Shown here: positions 23,945-36,239 of the stretch, piece by piece | Layout of the letters: every line of letters begins with the position of its first letter | How positions within the stretch are numbered: the first letter of the stretch is position 1 | Assembly: GCA_040437565.1 (NCBI GenBank) | Contig: JBDOQK010000084.1 | Location: forward strand, 1 to 64,000 | Direction: 5' to 3' | Length of the DNA stretch: 64,000 nucleotides | Origin: Albugo candida | Taxonomy: Eukaryota; Oomycota; Peronosporomycetes; Albuginales | The notes under the pieces: generated by a model | What the model saw: the letters and a program-made list of their open reading frames with translations, nothing else | Told to the model about the DNA's origin: nothing | Database searches by the model: none | Position numbers and translations under genes: made by a program

Positions 23945-25019
23945 AGTAGCTGCAGATATAAGACCGCATGATTATAATTGGTTTTGATTGATAAATTTCT
24001 TATAAAAATCGTATTATGTAATGGTGCGTGAATCCTGAGAAGAGAAATTTTCACATATGTGAATCCATTTGTGATATCTGTCACATCTGGCTTGCGTTGG
24101 ATGTCATTTTTCTTCTCCAATTATTGAATAAAGATGGCTTGAATTTCTGGCCGAGTTGTTACTGAAACGTATTGCTGAGAAGTATATCAAACAGTTCAAA
24201 TTCGCGATCAGTATTGCTGATACTCGTTCGACGGAGTAAGTACAAAGTTCAGATCAGTGGACTTTTAATCGCTTTCTCTACTTTGTGCTGTTCTTGATAT
24301 CTTTATCTTGCGTTAATAGATAGCTGCTTGTGTATAATAAAAATGTAAAAGGCTGCTTCATATAAAGAGCCTTATCCCAACCCTTCGCTGCCTCGAAGCC
24401 TAAAACTATGAAGCTTTGGCACTTCTACCATCCTTAATCATGCTAGTAATGATGGATTCGTCTCTTTAAAACGTATTTCTACCACCAGATGATTGGCTTC
24501 TTTTGCACCGTTCTGCTTTCTTAGATGACTATATAAAATGATACGTTCATGCGATCTATGCGCTCAATGCAGGAAATCAGCTCGACTCCTAAAACGCTAC
24601 TCATTCATTCATATTGAGTCATAGTTTGGCAAAGCTATCACTGCAATTTCCGTAATTCAGCCGTCTACTTCCTAAATTTGTATCTAGACAAAAAAAAAGC
24701 GCGTGATGATCAAAACGCAAAGGTTAATCGATCCCATTGTGGTTTCAACTCTGTTAAAAAAATCTTATTTTTTAAAAGTTAGATGGGCCTGACAATGGAT
24801 GTGCACTCCTGGTTCGGCGCCCCATTGATAGGATAATTACATGCACAAAATATGTATTGTTCTGGGTTCATCTCTCTTTCATTAGACACTTTGTTATTAG
24901 GTATGTGCTTACCATTTATTTCAAGGGGCCTGGCCATCTTACTCATTTGTTAAGAGTAACAAGGAGATAGGGTTCGCGAAATGAGCTTTCAGAAACAAAA
25001 TTGATACGCGTCGTTATTG
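23945..25019. other. No supportable gene
   Basis: AT-rich sequence between the SINE and the Copia element. Only short unrecognised ORFs are present. Confidence 0.5.
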
Positions 25020-25024
25020 CTGAG

Positions 25025-25159
25025 TTTGTAATTGTTGGTAACTTGCACAGGGAGAATTCTGCGCAGGGGTAGTAAAAATGAAAAGTAGTATTAACCTTAA
25101 ATCCTACACATGTAATTAGCTAGGAAGTTCAACCGTACATAGGAGCTTCATCATCAACA
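25025..25159 (-). repeat. Copia 3' LTR
   Basis: On the plus strand it begins TTTGTAATTGTTGGTAACTT and ends with CTTCATCATCAACA. It is preceded by the target duplication CTGAG. Confidence 0.92.
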
Positions 25160-25455
25160 CTCCCTCCTCGACTAAAAAGTTCCAATGCTTGACTTGGTCA
25201 CGAAAAAAACTTGAACTTCTTTGTCGAAATCGCTTTGGTTAGGAAATCAGCTAATTGCAGCCGAGTCTCAATGTACTCCAGATGACCATTCTTGGCCTAA
25301 ACATGATCGCGTACAAAATGATAGCGAATATCAATGTGTTTCGCACGATTCTGATGTACTTCGCTCTTTGCACTTGCGATTGAACTTCGGTTGTCTTCGT
25401 GTACACTGACTGGACCGTCAATCTTGATCTTCATCTCCATTGATAGACTCTCTTC

Positions 25456-28400
25456 TCACAACACTTCTTGAACGCACAATGTAAGTGCCACGTATTCGGC
25501 TTCCGCTGTACTCAGAGAGACACTGCCTTGCCTTTTTGAATTGAAAATCACTGGAGAATTGTTGATCATCACCATCACTCCTGACGTCGAACGTCGATTG
25601 TCCTTTTTACTTCCCCCATTGGCATCACTGAATGCACTTAGCATTAGCTCGCCAGACTTGCTTCCATAGCAAATTCTATTCATTTCCGTAGTCTTTAAGT
25701 AACGTAGAACACGAATAGACGCATTACAGTCTTCTTCACTTGGCTTTTCTAACTAACGACTCAATTGTCACACAGTGAACGCAATATCTGGTCTTGTTCC
25801 GTTAGCCACGTATAATAGTGACCCTACTAACGACCAATACGAACGATTCTCCATTCTTGGGTCCTTTTCTTCAGACTTGACCAGATTTTGACCTTCCACA
25901 CTTGAATTGTATACCGGTTTTGCCGTTACATGGTTCAACTTTTCTATGATTCTGGCGATCATGCACTCTGACTGATCTTGAGCTGCCTCACACTCACATT
26001 GTACTCGAGTTCGCTGCCGAGAATAGAACGCACTTTACTTAGCGTTTTTAGCTGAAAATGACCTAATAGTTCGTCTGCGATTTTCTTGATCGAGTTAGTC
26101 GAAACTTCCCAAACAAGCATGTCATTGGCTTATAGATCACGTATACCCATGAATCTTGGTCATCTTGACGAACAAATACACACGCGTCCGAAACGCATGC
26201 TTTGAATCCCATGTCCACAAAAACACGTGAAATTATCTTGAATCACGTAGCAGCAGCTTGCTTTAGTCTGTACGAACTTCATTTCAGCTTTAGAGCTTGA
26301 TCAGGTCGCATTTCAACACCTTGAGGCGTGTATATATACACATCTTCTTCCAACACATCATTAATAAATGCCGTGAAATCATCATCTTGATGGATTCTCA
26401 TATATTTATGACAGCATACTGCCAGGAAGATACGAATTGAATTTAGATTCGAAACAGGTGAGTACCTCTCTTAGTAATCAACTTTATAGGGTTGACGATA
26501 ACCTAATGCCACTAGTCGAGCCTTATAGCGCTCAATTTCAGTCCCCTCATTTCTTTTTATCGCAAAAACCCACTTTGTTCAAATTATTTTTTTGGAGGCT
26601 TCGCCAACGCCGTCCACGTGTTCATTGAATGTAATGGCTTTAGCTCGGTCTCAATTGCCTCACTCCACATCGTTGATCGTGAAGACTTCATCGTATCTTG
26701 ATATGTTGACAGTGTTTCCAGCGCTGCATTGGCTTGTTCATCTTCGAGGCGGTACCTTTTCTTTGCACGCTCCATTGATTCATCACTGATTGTAGTCACG
26801 ATGGCTTCTGATGTTCGAATCGGAACCAGAGCGTGAGAAGTGTTACTCCAAGGTGTTTCAAGTAGGGCATTGTGTTCACGCACTTGAGAGAAACCTTCTT
26901 GCCTCCTGGGCACAATGTATAGACTTGTATCCATATCGAAATCAGTTGGCTCCATAGTTACATCATCATTTCCAAATCGTGGTTGAGATGCATGCCCCAG
27001 ATCTTGACTGAGACTTGGACATCCAAACTCACCTGGACGCGAAATAGTTTGATCCTATCATGTCTGATCCCACACCATCGGTTCTTCGCTGCTTCAGGCA
27101 TGAATATCTGGTGATCGCTCCATGACATCATCATCGTCGTCTTGTGATGCATGCATGGTGTGAACTGACTATCCCAGAAATAAATGCACATATTTAGACT
27201 TCGGTAATTCTTGAAATATCACCGATCGCGTGATCTTCAGTCGTTGTGATTCATAATTCCAGACTCAGTATCCCTTGACATCACGTGCATACACCAAGAA
27301 CATGCATCAAAATATCTTTATGTCCATCTTATGCCGCTTTGCCTTTACAAGGGAACCGAAACCTTGAGCACCAAAAACTCGCATGTGTGATAAGTTAGGT
27401 TTGGTTCCGAAACATACTTCGAACGGTGTTTTACTCGGACTAGCAGCGCATGTAATTCGATTAGTCACATACACCGCGGTGTTAGTGGCTTCGGCCCACC
27501 ATTTTTTCTCAACGTGCATGTGATTTAGCATGGATCTTGCGCGCTCCGTGAGTGTTCTGTTCACTCGTTCTGGCATGCCGTTTTGCTGTGGCCAATACGA
27601 CACTGACGCTTGATGAATGATTCCCGATTTTCGACACACTTCTGCAAAACGCTTGTGTATATATTATCCACCGTTGTCGGTGCGAATACACTTTATTGTG
27701 GTGTTCCATGGGTTTTCCATCATCGAATTGTACTTGATAAATTTTTCCACCGCATCTGACTTGTGTATTATGGAATACACGACCACATATCGCGAATAGT
27801 CATCCAGAAACGCTACCACAAATTTTGCTCCACCCTGTGACCTGGTCTCCACTGGACCCATTACATCACTGTTAACTATCTGAAGCAGTGATGTGGTCTT
27901 TACTTCACCGTAGATTGCTTTCGGAAACGGTTTGAAGTCGACTTCCTAGTCACACATCCTTCACAGCTATCGTCGTTTCCATCATCGACAAAGGGCGAAT
28001 TTTTCATCTTGAATTCCTCGACACACTTTTTGAGGTTTCTCATGCCCTTGATCGGTAATTGTTCCAATTGTGCATGTCATATATTTTGACTGATTGGTCG
28101 AGCTCCATTTCCGACCTCTTCACTCGTGCTTGCTGATTCCAAAGTATCGCATTCCAGAACAAACAACTTTCCCTTTTGGGCCACTTGAGTCACCACGTCT
28201 TTGTCATTCTTAATCACACATGTCTTGTTGCTGAGGTAACATGAAAACTTTTTTAGACAATGCAGTAATTGAAAGGAGTCTACGATCCAGCTTCGGTACG
28301 CATGAGACATCGTCAATACGATTTGGCTTCTTGTTCTTAAGTACAACACAGATTGTTCCAACTCCATCAGCAGCCACTGACTCTCCATTCGCAACTAAAT

Positions 28401-28706
28401 TCTAACCGACTCGTCCTAAGAGCGAATCTCCACAAACTCACTTCGAAATGGGCACATGTGACTAACACTACTGTCGAGTAACCAACCAACCGAACCATGT
28501 TCAACAACTGTAAACGGCTGTTCGGTATTCTTCTTCTTTTTGTCTGGCTTCTTCCAGCAATCTTGTTTCTTGTATCCATACTTGTTGCAAATAAGACATG
28601 TCCCCGAGAAGTTGTTTCTTGATTCCTTCGACCAATTACTCCTGCTCTTGATGTTTCTTGTTCCCTTCAGAGCAATTTTCTTTTCGAGCAATGCCTTCGT
28701 AATCAC
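25456..28706 (-). pseudogene. Copia pol: zinc knuckle, protease, integrase, RT, RNase H
   Basis: Read right to left. A zinc knuckle CLICNKYGYKKQDC lies at about 28555-28597, with Tyr in place of the metal-binding His. Protease motif WLLDSS then SHMCP is at about 28455-28490. Integrase spans 27861-27307, with VVAFLDDYSRYVVVY, CIRTDNGG and YWPQQNGMPERVNRTL, the Glu retained. The linker and RT start are at 26955-26584. The RT active site near 26120-26140 reads ANDMLV, so the first Asp of the usual YVDD is lost. The RT tail is at 25962-25768 (YWSLVGSLLYVANGTRPDIAF). RNase H is at 25683-25456 (LSAFSDANGG... and STAEAEYVAL). Several frameshifts and stops occur. Plus-strand ORFs here are shadows. 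Confidence 0.9.
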
Positions 28707-28725
28707 GACGAAGCATCTCCTTGCC

Positions 28726-29172
28726 TCAAAATAGGTCGATGTCTTTTACGTTTCCTATGATCTTTATGATGTGGTTGTATTCATCCGACAAACTTCCAAG
28801 CCAAATCACGAGCATCTCATCGTGGGAAATTTCATCACCGATGGCTTGCATTGTCATGCACAATTCACCAAACTTGAGAAAATGTTCCATCACATTTCCT
28901 CCGTTCCGGATTTTGAACTCGTGAAGCTGCCGACGCATCTGTACCCGATTGGAAATGCTTCTATGGAGAAAGAACCTCTTCAAAATTTCACATGCTGTTG
29001 CAGTCTTTCCTGCGTTCCGAACCATGGACTGGAAACTTAGTTTTAGCATAGTACAAACATTTGCGAAGGCCTTCATGTCAATGACTTTCCATTGTGACAC
29101 ACTGGCGTCTCCTCCGCTTGGCGCTTTCGTCGCGTCAGTGTGTTCAAGCAGGCACTTCTTGGCCACCTTCAT
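28726..29172 (-). pseudogene. Copia gag (capsid-like)
   Basis: A 148-codon open stretch with WKVIDMKAFANVCTML and the LHEFKIRNGGNVMEHFLKF and LVIWLGSLSDEY blocks, which match the UBN2/gag capsid region of Copia elements (the usual L..L...Y motif near the end). It lies between the primer site region and the zinc knuckle of pol, and runs out of frame into it near 28726. Confidence 0.8.
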
Positions 29173-29251
29173 CCGTGCGTTGAATTTTCATACGAAGTAG
29201 TTGTCTTCGTTAAGCACATCGTTTCCATCAGCGGGTTTTTGCTCATAACCT

Positions 29252-29385
29252 GTTGTAATTGTCGGTAACTTGCAAAGGGAAAATTCTTCGCAGTGGGTCA
29301 AAAATGAAAAGTAGTATTAATCTTGAAACCTAGACATGTACTTAGCTATATAGTTCAATAGTACATAGGAGCTTCATCATCAACA
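29252..29385 (-). repeat. Copia 5' LTR
   Basis: Matches 25025-25159 over its full length and ends with the same CTTCATCATCAACA. It is followed by the target duplication CTGAG at 29386-29390. Confidence 0.92.
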
Positions 29386-29390
29386 CTGAG

Positions 29391-30489
29391 ATCGTCCGAT
29401 CCTGTTACATATAATGGTGTTCTTTGCGACCCGATAGCGTATCATGGACCCTGCCAACGATTGGTTGTTTTGCAGTAATTCGATAAGCTTTCTCATATAG
29501 TAGAGTGGCCAAAGCGGCAACTTAAATCACCACTCGAATCAAGAAAAGATAGTCGTCTGTGATCGCGTAAAGGATCATAATTCTAAAGAATACGGAGCGG
29601 AATTGAAGCCGCTTCACCAGCCCCTAAAACAACGAGTAAAGATCGACTACGTATTAATGTATGGTCACTTCAAAACGGGTACTCGATATTTGCAACTACA
29701 CTTTACCTCTAGTTTGCATGGGAATATACCATGCAAACCAAGGCTCTTCATATAAAGTAAGCTAATTATTGACGCTGATTGGAATCGCAGAAACCTTGTC
29801 TATTCGATTGATATGTCAAATCCATATTCACCTATGAAAGCTAGATTGGAGCAAGCTCATAAAAAAATTAATTCACTCTTTATGCACCAAATCAAATCGT
29901 TTTTGTCCCCTTTGATGCTTTGAAGTCTCTCACAAAGCATATGATGAGCATCGTATCTCCCGTTCATTCTAACTGACACTTCTGAAACGCGCTTGTAAAA
30001 AAGATTCAACATTTGATGAAGGCGATTATGGTGAATGTCCAGCAATGCTGCGACAGACTCAGAGCGGGCGTAAGCCATGAACGCAGATATCGAAGCAAAC
30101 AAGATAAGTGTATTAATTTTACTCAAATCCCACAGAGTTTTAAATGGTGTGTAGTTCACGCATCAATAAATACACCGGGGTCGTATTAGCTCATTTAAAC
30201 TGAGCTTCCGGTACTATCCATTGGGGGTTACAGTCAATTTTCTTCTATCCATAGTTCACTTATGTCCCAGAAATATCCATGACACGGTTCATGCAAATTT
30301 GAATGCCTTACTTATATTCGTTGAGGCCAATGAGAGTTCTTAGGTTCTACAAGGATGGTTCTGCGCTACTCTCGTCATCAATTCCCCAGACATTCTAAGA
30401 CTTCTAGATATCTTGGCATAAAAAAGCCGCTTTTTAGCAGTTTAAATAGGACTAGGATAGGAGTTGCACTTGCATTTCAATTTGCCTAT
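29391..30489. other. No supportable gene
   Basis: A minus-strand frame at 29857-30159 reads as a hydrophobic leader followed by a 75-residue tail, but it opens with GTG and its first ATG lies after the leader. It is therefore not called as a gene. Nothing else was recognised. Confidence 0.45.
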
Positions 30490-32700
30490 ATCGTACTCGG
30501 ATCAATGATCGTCGACGCTGAATAAAGCACCGAATGATCCTTGCGTTGCGAGTTGATCCACCAACTTTCCAAGTAAACTTCTTGCTTTTTCATGTGTACC
30601 GTGTAATTGAATCCACCATACGTGTACAATAAACGTGGTGTAAATCACGGAAATGCTGGAATTGCCGGCGTTGCTTATCGCTCGTCGCACAGACGACGCG
30701 TCTAATCAGAAAGAAGTGCAGAGTAACCGCTTAAAATGCAAGCCATAAACTTAAAACGGTTTGCTGATTTTCTTTTCTCTATGTAGGCCGACCAGTGGGC
30801 ACAATTGCACATGCAAGATGCGTTTATTGGGTCGGGATAATGATAACAAGTCCGTAGTAGAAAGAAGGACCCTCCAAAATTGTGCTGTGTGATCGCACTC
30901 GAGCAAGAAAGGTTGATTTGATTACACTGCGCCACGCGAACGCTGCGTGCACATTGGAACGACGGGTCCAATATCCAGAAACGAAATCGAACTGGCAACT
31001 TTCTATAGTACAGACGAAACTGTTTATTTTTGAAACTGGTAAAACACGTTGCCGAAGGTGCCAGGATATACCCATAAATGTCCCAACTTGTTCAGAATCT
31101 ATTGTGTCTAATCTTTTCAGTGTTGACCAATGTGTCAACATCAGATGGAACTTGATTGTTTCGAAAGGTTTTACGATAGTTTGAGAGTTGACAGCGTGGA
31201 ATAGATTTGAAAAAGGACTTCTCTATTTCCTTTGTGCTCCCACATAAAAGGTTCTAAAGCGAAGTTAGATCCAAGTTTTGAGACCGATTGTCGGGTGAAA
31301 ACGCTGTAATATTTGAGCCACTTCAATGTAAACAAGAAGTAGTAACTTTTCTTCATACATATATCCGATATCTTTACTGTTTATCGCTGTATTAATGTTC
31401 GACAGATTCTTCGTTCGTTGTCCATGTTTCCTTTTCTCTAGATTCCTGACGGGGTTCGTTCACTATTCCAAGATTGTACCAGATGTTTTGTGACTCGAAT
31501 TACGAGTAGCAAACTTCACAATGTAATTCTTGGCCGCATTGGACCCACATCGGTTGTTCCATGAAGTACTGAAGGCGTTGTGGAAAATTCAAATCTGGAA
31601 TTGTCATGCTCCAATCAGTCTGATTCTGCTTTTCAATGCGTGTTTCCAACACGAAGATTCTCTCTACCATTGTACAATTTTCCCTTGTCGATGTGGTCGA
31701 TGATGAATATATCTATAGGCTCGAGCGGTCCGAAGGAAGGATGGATAAGATATAATACTTCTTTCGAATCAGTTTTCCATGAGAGAAAATATTTGTCGAC
31801 GCATCGCATGCGAAGTAATGATGGAATCGAATACGTTGTAGCTTCAGTCGTCCCTTCAGAAAAGGAACTTGTAGTCCACCATCCTGTTGGCGAAGAACGC
31901 AAATTCTTTGCTGAGTAGGTGACCATGTTTTGAATCTCATTTGTGTTTCCGACCAAACACAAATAAATTGAGAATCCATTGCCACTGTCGAATAGTTTCT
32001 GCCAGTATGTTCAAGTGTAAATTGGATTGCCCCAAACGTGATGCAATCATCGTCTGCGCAAACAGTAGTCGACCTCGAAAAATTCTTGCACGTCGAACCA
32101 TATACCGAAATTATCATAAAAAGCTTTTCGAGAGTTGACGTGACCATCGAACACGTTGGTGTCTGGATAAAAAAAATGGCCAAGTAGGGAATACCAAGGA
32201 TGTGGCATGGTCCAATTTACCGAGAGAGAGGATGATTTGCACAAGTTGAAGTTAATACCTGATACATTACAATAGCCTGAAACAAATTCTAATTGTGTCA
32301 AAACATCTTTGAATTATCCAGAAAGCATTGAGGACTCGTCCGGAAGTAAAAGTCCAGTTGCATTAACCCTGCTGTTGTTTAAAATACCATGTTGATCACT
32401 CATGTTGACGAAGTAAGTTTTACTAACGTTCGATCGTCATTACGAAAAGCAACTTTGAGAGAGGATCGTCTTGATTGCCTCTGCCTTATGCTTTAATGGA
32501 CGGTTTGATGTTGCCATTGATGATCAACTTCTTCTTTCTGTTGGTGCATAGAACACCAGCCCACTTATCGAAACTTCCACACGGGGAAAACGAGCAATGC
32601 GTCACCGCATGAGACATCTTCCCAACGTGAAAAATGGTAGCTCACAATGTGGAAAAAGGGTATGCGACTCTTCTTGACTTCAAACAAACTTGTAGCGAAG
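30490..32700 (-). mobile_element. LINE family B, partial copy (B2), decayed
   Basis: Minus-strand frames give part of a non-LTR reverse transcriptase. The run LIINGNIKPSIK, followed by GNQDDPLSKLLFVMTIER, is at about 32420-32540, equivalent to the usual QGDPLSPLLF motif. The active site region reads LLLPDES (about 32325-32345), so the ADD is lost. GINFNLCKSS follows near 32235. TIPDLNFPQRLQYFMEQPMW at about 31550-31605 and SNQPFLLECDHTAQFWR at about 30868-30920 match copies B1 and B3. The copy has many stops. Upstream limit is uncertain; endonuclease was not seen. A CADDD string near 32060 is not the catalytic motif. Confidence 0.75.
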
Positions 32701-34555
32701 TAAATTTGAATGATCTTTATCGTAATTTGAAATATCAGCATTGGAAATGTTTTATCGAGCGGTGTCTTTTGTCTTTTGTACACCCGCAAGAAGCTATGGT
32801 TGAGAAGGAATAGCAGTCTAACGTCTTCACGCCACAAAGGAAAGTGAAACAAGACGATTCTCTAAAGCATTATTTGACGAAGCCAGCGAATTTGGGTGAT
32901 TTAATAAGCCACCACAGAGAGTCTGACACCTGGATCAATTGCATAATTGGGCTCTTTTTACCGACTCTTCGACATTACTTTCCGATACACACTATGAATC
33001 TTTGACGCAAATCGAATTTATTCAAACCTATTCTGATACAGATGTGGTAGAAGGTCAACCTCATTGAAGAATCCTCACTTTGTAATATGCTGTGCCCGCG
33101 CGTTCCCAATCAACCAAATATAACTCAACAATCTCAAACAAATATCTTGACCTTTCATTTATCCACACACCAAAATACTTAAATGTAAAAAAATTCAAAG
33201 CTTGACACGTAATATTAAATATGGACATGCGCGTGCTACAGACGTGCCTTCTGTTGACGTTGACTAATTCGTGATGAAGCAAAAACAGTATCAAATATTG
33301 AGCATGACGTTACCTAAAAACGCGCCGATATTATTTGCTAGTTTTCGACGATGTGAAACGTTTTCGTTTCTATGCAGAATTACATCATATATTAGACTAG
33401 AGAGTCCATTTATTGTGGGAGGAATTGATATAAACCGACTTCATTTTTCTATCCTAGTTCGCGTCCAATGCTTCACTAAATACTCCTGCGATTTATATAA
33501 TGCTTCGACGGTTTTGCAACTCTATTGAGCTTGCTGCGAGAACACACAATCATACATGTACATTGAACACCTACCCGTGCGGCATAACTCCATCATAGAA
33601 AAGAGATAATGTATGATTACTGTATAGAGATCTTCTTCATTGGGAACAAGAGGAGGAGCGCAGCAAGAAAATACTTTGATTGCTCGTGATATTTTCATGA
33701 GAAATACATCAAGGCACGTTTTCTGCGCAAAGAAGCAAACATGATCGTCCCGTTGATGAGCGAAGAATGCGTTCACTTTATCCTCAACTTAGACCACACA
33801 TCTGATTGTTTTAATCAGTTTCCTGTATCATTCAGTGCCTCCAAGACGAAAGACCCAATTTTTCTTTATTCGTGTTAAGATATGGCTTGTCCATTTGAAA
33901 TATATATACTGGGCTATTACAGTTACCTTTAACGACCACGTTTATGAACACATCAAATGATTTGATAGTCGCCCCAGCGACTGAAGTATTAAACGTGCTG
34001 ATTCTGGCATTAATGTCAGAAATCCTTGTGCTCTAAAAACGATCTATTTGGGAATTGATATCGAACGATTTATGTATAGAGTGACAGAATGCCTAAGAAA
34101 TCACATAAGGCTTTATTTAAATACTGAATGCGACGTGGATTATATTTTTACAGATAGACCATTGGATCAATTGTCTTCCTATTATGAATTGCGCTCCATT
34201 CTTTGGTATTGTTTACTGTTATATTTTCACATAATTTTTTAAGAAGAATTATAGCAATGCGGGGATATGTCAACTTGCTAACATGAATCAGTCGTATCGA
34301 AAATAGAAGACTTGTTTGAGGAGCCAAATTTAGTCTTGATTCCGATTGTATTTGCTTCCAAAAAGCTGTATCATTATAGAAAGCTTCTTCGTACAACACT
34401 GTTATCTGATACTTGTCCTGGCGGATTGAACAATCTCGAAATGATATGCATCTATGACAGAATCTAGCAATTCTTGAAGAACTCACTTTAGTAGAGCTCC
34501 TGATGTTTGTACGTATAGGATATTCCATATGCCCTCAGATAATATGCACGATGCA
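32701..34555. other. Possible 5' remainder of LINE B2, otherwise unassigned
   Basis: Minus-strand ORFs at 32565-32852, 33061-33294 and 33522-33776 may include degraded upstream LINE B sequence, but no endonuclease or ORF1 motif was found. The region 33800-34555 holds only short unrecognised ORFs. Confidence 0.35.
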
Positions 34556-34728
34556 TGTAGGGCACGACGAAAAACGAAAGAGGATATATGTTTACGCAAG
34601 CGATGACGTCATGTAGAAATCCGGAAAAGAATCCAGTGAAGGATTCAGTAGGCTTAGATTATCACATGGTTGTGAACTAAGGACCTAATTGAACTTATAC
34701 TTTTCGTTTTACCAGCTCCTACACTACA
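34556..34728 (+). repeat. Gypsy 1 5' LTR
   Basis: 173 bp, TG...CA ends. It contains an exact TGACGTCA palindrome and the segment GAACTAAGGACCTAATTGAA near its 3' end, shared in part with the LTR of Gypsy 2. Confidence 0.95.
34604..34611. promoter_or_regulatory. CRE-like palindrome in the Gypsy 1 LTR
   Basis: Exact TGACGTCA, the consensus for bZIP (CREB/ATF-type) factors. The 3' LTR of the same element has the mutated form TGAAGCCA at the matching place. Gypsy 2 carries the same palindrome in its 5' LTR. A role in LTR transcription is inferred. Confidence 0.4.
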
Positions 34729-34742
34729 TCTGGTAGCACTTG
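34729..34742 (+). other. Gypsy 1 putative primer-binding region
   Basis: TCTGGTAGCACTTG starts directly after the 5' LTR. The same 14 bases follow the 5' LTR of Gypsy 2 at 51205-51218, although the LTRs themselves are largely different. The priming tRNA was not identified. Confidence 0.6.
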
Positions 34743-34765
34743 TTGGTAAGCGACAGTAACTCTAA

Positions 34766-34800
34766 CCCTGACCCTGACCCTGACCCTGACGCTGACCCTG
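34766..34800 (+). repeat. CCCTGA hexamer array in the Gypsy 1 leader
   Basis: Six tandem hexamers, CCCTGA with one CGCTGA variant, lie just after the putative primer-binding region and before gag. The sequence resembles a telomere-type repeat by one base but is not an oomycete telomere motif. It is most likely a microsatellite. Confidence 0.85.
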
Positions 34801-34883
34801 GACCCAATCCCCTGATTTGAACCTCACTCGGATCGGCTTCGAACGCCGATCCATCAAGTGTCTCAATTCAGGGCGCAAAAGTC

Positions 34884-36137
34884 ATGAGCGTGCCTTCAAA
34901 CGCGGAGCTCATGCAAAGCATGCTTGCGATGAGGGCGCAGCAACCAGAGATGATGTGAAAGATGGCCGAGGCGACAACGCTAAAAGACCTCCGACTTGAC
35001 GCAGTGCAGGCGCCTCGTTATAGTCGACAGATGCAAGACTCATTTGCTTTGTTTGAAGAACAAGTGCAACAGTGTTTTGAAGTGAGGCGTGTCGAGTGGA
35101 AGAACGCAACAATGACAGCCACGATTATCACAACTATCGAAACCATGCTCACCGGCACAGCGGCAGAGTGGTTTGTCTGGTCTCGAAATAGAGTGAATAC
35201 CGTCGATGAATTATTCTTTCACATTGAGCAAGAGTTTGTGCCCGCAGACATACAAATCCGGCTTCCTGATCAACTTTGGAATCTCAGTCAAGCGCAGTGT
35301 AGAGATCTTGGAGACTTTGTCAATCGCTTCCTACAGCTGATGATTCAAGTACGTAACATGAGTGACGTCGACTCTATCTTCAACTTCACTCAAGGCCTGA
35401 AGCATAAGACACGTGCTGAAGTTGAGTATCGCCGTTGCTCGTCTCTTAGTCAGGCAATAAATGTCGCATACGACTTCGAGCGTTCACATTTAGGCTTGGG
35501 GAGTTCAAGGCGTGCGCAACAATTTCGTCGACCAGAAATGAGGAATCATCAACGCTTCGAGGATCCCCAACCCGAGCCAATGGAGATTGACAATGTGCAA
35601 GTAGGGTCACGAGAAGAGTGCTTTCAACACAAGTTGTCTTTCTTTTGCGAGAAACCAAGACACCGACTCGCAGAGTGCTCGAAAAGGCCACAAAGTAGAA
35701 CAGTATCGAGGAGGATCGCGCGTGTGGGCATGATCGAAAGTGTTCAAGATTTAAGTGGAGAAGTTGACGAAGCTATCGTGTTTGATAAGTTTACGGTCAA
35801 TGCGGTACAAATGAGTTTGGTCAATAAGCAGCCATATTTATTGCGAAATACCGGTGCTATTGATGGCACACCAGTAACGATCCTGCTGGATTGTGGTGCA
35901 TCGACAAATGTGATTCGACCTGGATTGGCTGCCAAGGTTATCAGTACGCAACGCGGTCAGTTGAACCGGTTTAATGGGTCCCTTACCTCACCAGATGAGC
36001 TAGCAACGGTTGAGGCGACAGTGCACAAAAGGGAAGGAAAGTTTTCAAATATGACTTTCACGGAGACCCGTCTGGATGCCGATCAGGATGTGAATTTCTG
36101 GTCTTCCGTGGTTTCGAGAATACGCCCCGCAAATTGA
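34884..36137 (+). pseudogene. Gypsy 1 gag and protease
   Basis: The original start is probably ATG 34884, which is in frame with the long ORF. A TGA at 34956-34958 now interrupts it, leaving a 391-codon ORF from ATG 34962. The capsid-like region (residues about 20-200 from 34962) has LFEEQVQQCFEVRRVEW and FVNRFLQLMIQVRNM. A knuckle-like segment reads FFCEKPRHRLAEC, with the first Cys replaced. The aspartic protease has ILLDCGASTNVI (about 35880-35915), so the usual DSG/DTG is DCG. The frame ends at 36137, before RT. The protein would have packaged RNA and matured the polyprotein. Confidence 0.85.
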
Positions 36138-36239
36138 CTGGAACTCAGGCCAATTTGTGCTACAGACTCAGCCCATATCCAGTAAACAGGAAGTTGCAGC
36201 GCGGGTAGAGCAGAACCCAAGCGATATCGTGTTCAGGCC

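Larger units (their letters stand above)
25025..29385 (-). mobile_element. Ty1/Copia LTR retrotransposon, complete in outline, dead
   Basis: Two ~134 bp direct LTRs flank a minus-strand gag-pol. The 5 bp CTGAG stands immediately outside both ends (25020-25024 and 29386-29390), the expected Copia target duplication, so the limits are well fixed. A purine-rich tract GAGGAGGGAG (minus strand, 25160-25170) precedes the 3' LTR. The sequence after the 5' LTR on the minus strand begins GGTTATGAGC, the likely primer site region. Order gag, protease, integrase, reverse transcriptase, RNase H identifies Copia rather than Gypsy. LTRs differ at roughly 20 positions, so the insertion is old. Confidence 0.93.

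Noticed and set aside
29857-30159. 100-codon minus-strand ORF with a hydrophobic leader as a secreted protein
   Set aside because: The frame starts with GTG. The first ATG lies after the leader, so the signal would not be translated from a standard start.
32047-32075. CADDD string on the minus strand, also near 47590, as a reverse transcriptase active site
   Set aside because: It lies downstream of the true palm motif position in both LINE B copies (FLADD near 47.9 kb, LLLPDES near 32.33 kb). In the better aligned frame the same bases read as a conserved DY.LRRR block.
34766-34800. Telomere repeat or interstitial telomere
   Set aside because: The unit is CCCTGA, not the TTTAGGG-type unit known from oomycetes, and it sits inside a retrotransposon leader.
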